Assembly: GCA_028818705.1 (NCBI GenBank) | Contig: JAPPNJ010000011.1 | Coordinates: forward strand, 26,464 to 90,463 | DNA from: Candidatus Poribacteria bacterium | Lineage (GTDB): Bacteria > Poribacteria > WGA-4E > WGA-3G | Length of the DNA stretch: 64,000 bases | Direction: 5' to 3' | Part shown: piece by piece, positions 59,955-64,000 of the stretch | Layout of the letters: each line of letters opens with the position of its first letter | Numbering within the stretch: the first letter of the stretch is position 1 | The notes under the pieces: model-generated | The model's input: only the letters and a program-made list of their open reading frames with translations | What the model was told of the DNA's origin: nothing | The model's database searches: none | Translations under genes and position numbers: made by a program

Positions 59955-60019
59955 AATCAACGGTATAAAGCCTATAAAGGCTTTACCGGGGTATGAATGC
60001 CTTATGGCATTCACCGGGG
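59955..60019. repeat. Double hairpin with AATCAACGGTAT flank
   Basis: AATCAACGGTAT is followed by TAAAGCC-TATAAA-GGCTTTA, then CCGGGG, then TGAATGCC-TTAT-GGCATTCA and CCGGGGG. The first flank matches 10406-10417, but the stem differs. The two stems here share a layout but not sequence. Confidence 0.65.
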
Positions 60020-60125
60020 GTGAAGAAAGGACCTGGCAAACTCCATTAAAATGCTCAAAATTTGTTAGTAGCAACTTGGGTTAATTATAGCATACGGATA
60101 TATCGACAAAATAAGGAGGGTCAAA

Positions 60126-60875
60126 ATGACCACCAAATTGTATCAAGCGTTTGTATTGCTGTGCACAGTGGTAGCGATAGCATTCTTCTCCTCTTCTTGC
60201 GCAGAGAAAGATGACATCCTGCTGGAAGAAGAAACGTTGGCAGAAGAGGTGCAACCGGAAGAAGTACCGATAGCCCCAAAGCCTGACTGGGATGATGGTG
60301 TTATGACTATCACGGTCGGAGGAAGGTTTCAAAGCAAAGAACAGATGCTCCGGGAATTGGAGAAACACTTCCTCATTAGCCACTTCATGAGAAACAGCAT
60401 CATGAACGAAAAATTCACTCCAACACCGCTGGAAAAACGGTACACTGTTGACATTGCGGTAGTGACCATGCTGGAGGCAGGTATCACTGAACCTGCCACC
60501 CTGCAAGAGATCAAGGATGCGTATTGGGAGAAGGGGTACGGACCCCTCACCTTTGAAGAGGTGTTGGAGCTGCGACTCCAACTCAAGGACCAGCCGAGCA
60601 GTGCAACAGGACACAGGATGAGTAATTTTCTCACCCTTCCTGCAAGTAATTACACCACACCCAGAGCCTACCACATCCAAAATGTGGTAATAACCAACAA
60701 GGAAGCAAAAAAAGAGATAGGTGCCAGCGGTCTTCTCAAGGGTAAGCATCTCTATAACCAGAACGAGATATTCTTGAAAACAATTTTCAAAAAGTGGAAC
60801 AAACTGGTGATGGGTCAGCAGGAGCTGCCGATTCGTTTTGCCGTCACAGTACGCGGATCAATGACACGACAGTAA
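60126..60875 (+). CDS. Uncharacterised lipoprotein
   Basis: A 249-residue protein with a lipoprotein signal (residues 1-25, FVLLCTVVAIAFFSSSC; Cys25 follows SSS) and a very acidic stretch (DDILLEEETLAEEVQPEEVP) after it. The rest is of mixed helix and strand and unlike anything I recognise. AAGGAGGG precedes the ATG at ideal distance, indicating strong translation. It is followed by a near-perfect terminator. Exported and membrane-anchored; role unknown. Confidence 0.75.
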   Translation: MTTKLYQAFVLLCTVVAIAFFSSSCAEKDDILLEEETLAEEVQPEEVPIAPKPDWDDGVMTITVGGRFQSKEQMLRELEKHFLISHFMRNSIMNEKFTPTPLEKRYTVDIAVVTMLEAGITEPATLQEIKDAYWEKGYGPLTFEEVLELRLQLKDQPSSATGHRMSNFLTLPASNYTTPRAYHIQNVVITNKEAKKEIGASGLLKGKHLYNQNEIFLKTIFKKWNKLVMGQQELPIRFAVTVRGSMTRQ

Positions 60876-60890
60876 CCCCAACAAAACTAA

Positions 60891-60920
60891 ACGCACGACA
60901 CAGTCGTGCGTTTTTCTTTT
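60891..60920 (+). terminator. Rho-independent terminator of the lipoprotein gene
   Basis: Perfect 9-bp stem ACGCACGAC-ACA-GTCGTGCGT followed by TTTTCTTTT, 16 bases after the stop. The clearest terminator in the window. Confidence 0.9.
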
Positions 60921-60931
60921 GCGCCACAAGA

Positions 60932-61483
60932 TTACTGCTGCCGATACCTCGGCGGCAATTCCTGCAAAAACACACCCAAAGCGCGGCCGAAATACGCATC
61001 AAACCGAGCGCTATACTCACTCTTATACCGCTCTTTTGCCTTATCAGGAGTAAGAAACCCGAAATGCTCAGTAGGAAAACGACCATCACTCTCATCAACA
61101 AACAAAAATGCCAGCAACTGGTACCGCCGCAGATTCTCATTATTGTTCAGCGCCTGTAATACTGACGCACTATCCGAACGCCCCTTGCCGTCAGGGTCAG
61201 GAACAGTGTATGGCAAAGCGGACAACAAGTCCTGTATTGAAAAATACGGCATGCGAATGAATCCGGTATACCACCCTAAGAAATATGTGTAATACAGTGC
61301 CGTACTCATCCTTTCAATACGCTCATTAGCGTTCACATCCGATAATAGGTCGTTCATATACCCATGCAGCGTCGTTCCATCCTGATGTTCCGACACTGTC
61401 ACAGTCGCCGTAAGCATATCCGCGCCAACAAGAGTATTATCTATCTCAATGTTACTTCTATTGGCGGGGTTTTCTAACCTCAC
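60932..61483 (-). CDS. Uncharacterised protein with a repeat-derived N-terminus
   Basis: Up to 183 residues. The first codons (GTG...RLENPAN) lie in the hairpin GGCGGGGTTTTCTAACCTCACC (61463-61484), so the natural 5' end may be lost; a later start at MLTATVTVSEHQ (near 61415) is possible. The middle STALYYTYFLGWYTGFIRMPYFSIQDLL and the end FDAYFGRALGVFLQELPP look like a globular, partly aromatic protein. No signal peptide or known domain is seen. It converges on the lipoprotein gene. Confidence 0.5.
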   Translation of the reverse strand: MRLENPANRSNIEIDNTLVGADMLTATVTVSEHQDGTTLHGYMNDLLSDVNANERIERMSTALYYTYFLGWYTGFIRMPYFSIQDLLSALPYTVPDPDGKGRSDSASVLQALNNNENLRRYQLLAFLFVDESDGRFPTEHFGFLTPDKAKERYKSEYSARFDAYFGRALGVFLQELPPRYRQQ

Positions 61484-61484
61484 C
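61463..61484. repeat. GGCGGGGTT/AACCTCACC hairpin at a gene start
   Basis: An imperfect palindrome of the GGCGAGGTT type (compare 22579-22602) overlapping the predicted GTG start of the 60932 gene and 8 bases from the Uma2 stop. Confidence 0.65.
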
Positions 61485-61491
61485 TACTTTT

Positions 61492-62070
61492 TTATGCGAT
61501 GATTTCTGGGACACGTCTGTAGATGTCTTGCAAAGGGAGTTCGCATCGGATGGAGTTAAGAGACAATACATCTTCATGTCCGCGCAGCTCGGTCTGAACC
61601 CATTGCGTCTTAACAAGACGATAGTGTTCAACGCGAATTCTGTCTTGTGAAACGAGAATGTATTCCTGCAAAGAAGCGAGTTCTTGATAATGCCTAAATT
61701 TTTCGCCTTTGTCATACGCTTCAGTTGATGGTGAAAGTACTTCTATCGCAAGAATAGGGTTGAGAAGTGTGTCAAAGACATTATCCTCAAAGCGGGGTTT
61801 GCCGCAAACAACAACCACATCTGGATAAAAATAGGCACCTTTCGGACTAGTTCGAATGCGCATATCACTGGTGTAGACTAAGCATTCACGCCCTCGCAAT
61901 TGGATGTTAAGTTCAGTTCCTATATCCAGTGTAATGAGATTGTGGGCACTACTTGCTCCGGACATTGCAAGTATTTCTCCGTTAATATATTCACTTTTCA
62001 ACGTCCCTTTCCGTTCTAAGGCAAGATATTCTTCGGGTGTTAAGAGCGTTTCTGCCGCGAGTGATGACAT
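61492..62070 (-). CDS. Uma2-family (DUF820) endonuclease-like protein
   Basis: A 192-residue member of the Uma2/DUF820 family, a PD-(D/E)XK-nuclease fold. It begins with LLTPEEYLALERKGTLKSEYINGEILAMSGAS and has YFYPDVVVVCG and ILAIEVLSPSTEAYDKGEKFRHYQELASLQEYILVSQDRIRVEHY, which provide the D, E-x-x and K site residues. Such proteins are plentiful in cyanobacteria and Poribacteria; their DNA target and role are not known. GGAGAG precedes the ATG. Confidence 0.88.
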   Translation of the reverse strand: MSSLAAETLLTPEEYLALERKGTLKSEYINGEILAMSGASSAHNLITLDIGTELNIQLRGRECLVYTSDMRIRTSPKGAYFYPDVVVVCGKPRFEDNVFDTLLNPILAIEVLSPSTEAYDKGEKFRHYQELASLQEYILVSQDRIRVEHYRLVKTQWVQTELRGHEDVLSLNSIRCELPLQDIYRRVPEIIA

Positions 62071-62270
62071 TTGTCTCTCCGTAAATATTGATCAACCTGT
62101 TGTGCCTTCATGCTCTTGATAAAAATATAGCGTAAACAGCATTTAATGGACGGTTAAAATAGATTAGCATATACTTTTAGTGTAGTCAAGCCGTTTTGTT
62201 GAGGTGCTTCGTGAAGCACTCGAAGCATTTATAGCAATAGGCTAAGGGTCCTGTAACCAAACATATATCC

Positions 62271-62299
62271 TTGACAATTCGACACATGTAAGGTATAAT
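62271..62299 (+). promoter_or_regulatory. Consensus sigma70 promoter for trpA
   Basis: TTGACA and TATAAT, both perfect, 17 bases apart, 42 bases before the trpA ATG. No attenuator-like leader peptide is present. The upstream gap from 62071 shows only a GTGAAGCAC short repeat. Confidence 0.8.
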
Positions 62300-62341
62300 T
62301 GAAAAAACATCTCAACAGAAAGCCGAAACCTAACCATATCC

Positions 62342-63142
62342 ATGAACCGAATTGACAAAAAATTTCAAGAACTCCGGGATCGAGGTGCCAGTGCATTTAT
62401 GCCTTATGTCTGTGCCGGAGACCCAAACCCTGAACTTACTTCTAAACTTTTCCTCACACTTGAGGAAGCAGGTGCAGATCTCATTGAACTCGGTGTCCCC
62501 TTCTCCGATCCGATTGCTGACGGGCCCACTGTCCAACGTGCAAGCGAACGTGCACTCACACATAACATCTCACTCGAGCAGATTTTGGCGATAGTGGCAG
62601 ACCTCCGCCCGCAGACGGAGATTCCTATCGCTTTGATGAGTTACTATAATCCGATCTTTCGGATGGGTGAGGAAGCATTTTGCAAAGCTGCACACGAGGT
62701 AGGTATTGATGGCCTTATCGTCCCGGATCTACCACCAGAGCAAGCACAGTCCCTCCTTGAAATCGCGCCGAACTATAACCTTGCTACGATTTTTATGGTC
62801 GCACCGACAAGCACACCTGAACGGATGCAATTAATCGCATCGGTCAGCACTGGATTCATCTATTGTGTTTCAGTAACAGGGGTAACCGGTGCGCGGGCAA
62901 CGTGGTCAGACGAAGTCACGCCGATGGTCACAGAACTGCGAAAACACACGGACAAACCAATCAGCATCGGGTTTGGTATATCAACACCTGAACAGACAAC
63001 ACAGGTAGCGCAAATCGCTGACGGGGCAATCGTGGCGAGCGCTATCATAAATGCTTATGAAGCGCACATAGACGACGAGGCGAAATTACTCACCACGGTG
63101 AGGCAATTCGCCTCAGAGTTAGCGGCTGGTGTAAAGGCGTAA
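62342..63142 (+). CDS. trpA: Tryptophan synthase alpha subunit
   Basis: A 266-residue TIM-barrel enzyme that cleaves indole-3-glycerol phosphate to indole, working with TrpB in the cytoplasm. Catalytic Glu is in LIELGVPFSDPIADGP, along with the catalytic Asp of SDP. Other signatures are IPIALMSYYNPIF, GLIVPDLPPEQ and GFGISTPEQ with the phosphate-binding glycines. No trpB or other trp gene is next to it in this window, and it has its own consensus promoter. No clear Shine-Dalgarno is visible before the ATG. Confidence 0.96.
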   Translation: MNRIDKKFQELRDRGASAFMPYVCAGDPNPELTSKLFLTLEEAGADLIELGVPFSDPIADGPTVQRASERALTHNISLEQILAIVADLRPQTEIPIALMSYYNPIFRMGEEAFCKAAHEVGIDGLIVPDLPPEQAQSLLEIAPNYNLATIFMVAPTSTPERMQLIASVSTGFIYCVSVTGVTGARATWSDEVTPMVTELRKHTDKPISIGFGISTPEQTTQVAQIADGAIVASAIINAYEAHIDDEAKLLTTVRQFASELAAGVKA

Positions 63143-63178
63143 GAATCTTCTGAATTTAAGGAATGGAGGTTCTCGCAG

Positions 63179-63784
63179 ATGGCTTACAGTAATTTCACTT
63201 TAGAAGCAGTCAGGGAAACATTTCAACTCGAAGCGATTCAGGCTGTAGGTATCTTTTCCGAAACAGAGCCGATCGAACCCAGCGTGGAGCTTACGAGCGC
63301 GTTGGCGAAAAAGGTTCCATTAGCCGTCGCTATAGGCACGGAGAAGGCAAAGTCGGAGATGATTGTTGCTGACCTTCTTGTCGAACTCCGGGAGCATTTT
63401 GAGCACCGCATCAGTCTCTTTTCAGGTATTGATTTCAATGTGGATACGGAAAACGATTTGACAGGGGTATGTGATTTTTTGGTGAGTCTGTCCCCAAATC
63501 AGTATTATTTGGAGGCACCTGTCATTATCCTTGTTGAAGCAAAGAAGGACGATCTCATAGCAGGCCTCGGGCAGTGTGTAGCGGAGATGATCGCCGCGCA
63601 ACGCTTTAATGCCGAAAAAGGGAACGATATTCCGTGCGTTTATGGTGCTACTACGACGGGAGTCAATTGGCTTTTCCTCAAATTGGAAGGGAAGCGACTC
63701 CACATTGATATGTCTACTTATATGCTTGAGCGATGTGACAAAATTCTCGGCATTCTCGCGAGCATGGTGTCGCAAAAGGCATGA
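63179..63784 (+). CDS. Uncharacterised protein with PD-(D/E)XK nuclease-like motif
   Basis: A 201-residue protein. Residues 90-125 (TGVCDFLVSLSPNQYYLEAPVIILVEAKKDDL) show a D...(D/E)-x-K arrangement (D near 100, EAK near 120) followed by a Q-rich helix GLGQCVAEMIAAQRFN, as in many nuclease-like proteins. Similar proteins of unknown role are common in cyanobacteria. GGAGG precedes the ATG. It is 36 bases after trpA and probably co-transcribed, with no functional link evident. Nuclease activity is a guess from the motif. Confidence 0.6.
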   Translation: MAYSNFTLEAVRETFQLEAIQAVGIFSETEPIEPSVELTSALAKKVPLAVAIGTEKAKSEMIVADLLVELREHFEHRISLFSGIDFNVDTENDLTGVCDFLVSLSPNQYYLEAPVIILVEAKKDDLIAGLGQCVAEMIAAQRFNAEKGNDIPCVYGATTTGVNWLFLKLEGKRLHIDMSTYMLERCDKILGILASMVSQKA

Positions 63785-63793
63785 AACAACCAA

Positions 63794-64000
63794 TTACATC
63801 CCACGCTTGATTCCGAATTCCGCCTCAAATGCTTCCCAAATGTCTTCCGAGATGTCAGCCGTTGCCGCTTCATACCCGTCTTCGACCTGTGCTTTATCGG
63901 CGGGACCGAACATCACGACCCCGTCTATAGGGGCAGCGAGACAAAACTGCATCGCCAGATGACGGATGTTGACATTGCGTTCCTGACACCATTTCCACAT
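63794..64000 (-). CDS. Aldo/keto reductase, C-terminal part (runs off the window)
   Basis: The 68 residues at the window edge resemble the end of an aldo/keto reductase: NIRHLAMQFCLAAPIDGVVMFGPADKAQVEDGY contains the late-barrel region and the nucleotide-binding GPADKAQVED pattern. The in-frame ATG at the very edge is probably only an internal codon. The N-terminal domain and active-site tyrosine lie outside the window. Substrate unknown. Confidence 0.75.
   Translation of the reverse strand: MWKWCQERNVNIRHLAMQFCLAAPIDGVVMFGPADKAQVEDGYEAATADISEDIWEAFEAEFGIKRGM

Larger units (their letters stand above)
59563..60082. mobile_element. Decayed insertion element with AACCCAAGTTGCT inverted ends
   Basis: About 520 bases bounded by TAACCCAAGTTGCT (left) and AGCAACTTGGGTTA (right). 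It contains the start of a transposase (59641-59769) and two hairpins (59955-60019), and is AT-rich. It sits in the 3' end of the broken small gene. A single copy of the same end lies at 54943. It is too short to be active. No target duplication could be verified. Confidence 0.55.

Noticed and set aside
60081-60749. 222-codon minus-strand ORF opposite the lipoprotein
   Set aside because: The plus-strand frame has a lipobox, strong ribosome site and terminator; the minus frame has a composition like shadow sequence.

Overview
The window looks like a piece of a Candidatus Poribacteria genome, or a very close relative. The strongest sign is the C-terminal domain shared by two secreted proteins, with the motif NPFNPETWIPYQLA and a carboxy end of the type VASGVYFYTLTAGDF-TRKMLIRK. 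The gene mix agrees: several phytanoyl-CoA dioxygenase (PhyH) paralogs, sulfatases plus a SUMF1-like protein, LamG proteins, Gfo/Idh and TIM-barrel sugar enzymes, Uma2 and small toxin-antitoxin genes. This assignment is inference from protein style; there is no rRNA, and I saw no tRNA.

Layout. 1-3.9 kb (minus): a relic EF-hand/dockerin repeat, arsenite methyltransferase, sulfatase, SIMPL protein and NTF2-like protein. 4.2-5.6 kb (plus): a frameshifted sulfatase. 5.6-7.2 kb (minus): MBL-cupin fusion and a lipoprotein. 7.4-10.2 kb: Gfo/Idh oxidoreductase, cysteine desulfurase and a BrnT-like toxin-antitoxin pair. 10.5-18.3 kb (plus): acyl-activating enzyme, DUF362 protein, PhyH, and a 995-residue fused restriction-modification enzyme. 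18.5-22.5 kb: LamG protein and three PhyH genes, two of them a tandem duplication. 22.9-32.6 kb (plus): a five-gene amidoligase/peptide-modification cluster (circularly permuted ATP-grasp, alpha-E, transglutaminase-DUF2126, ATP-grasp-alpha-E fusion, transglutaminase). 32.9-36 kb (minus): WD40, MDR dehydrogenase, DUF202, a membrane protein and a PhyH fragment. 36.6-45.1 kb (plus): TenA/CADD-like, NTF2-like, HAD, SUMF1-like, TPR, ECF sigma factor, zinc-finger anti-sigma, double vWA protein, PurN, TIM-barrel and an orphan dehydrogenase-subunit-like protein. 45.2-51.3 kb (minus): a diheme-cytochrome/LRR/cohesin protein beside an LRR/dockerin protein. 52-57.8 kb (plus): two LamG paralogs, ADP-ribosylglycohydrolase and ClpB. 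58-61.5 kb: MazEF, small duplicated genes, a decayed insertion element, a lipoprotein and an uncharacterised protein. 61.5-64 kb: Uma2, TrpA behind a consensus promoter, a PD-(D/E)XK-like protein and the tail of an aldo/keto reductase.

The most striking unexplained structure is a set of short palindromic elements built as a constant flank plus a stem whose sequence changes while base pairing is kept. They lie between genes, supply stop or start codons, and in three places sit in frame inside coding sequences: twice in the anti-sigma gene and once in the restriction-modification gene. Functionally, the most interesting gene sets are the ATP-grasp/alpha-E/transglutaminase cluster and the cohesin-dockerin neighbours.
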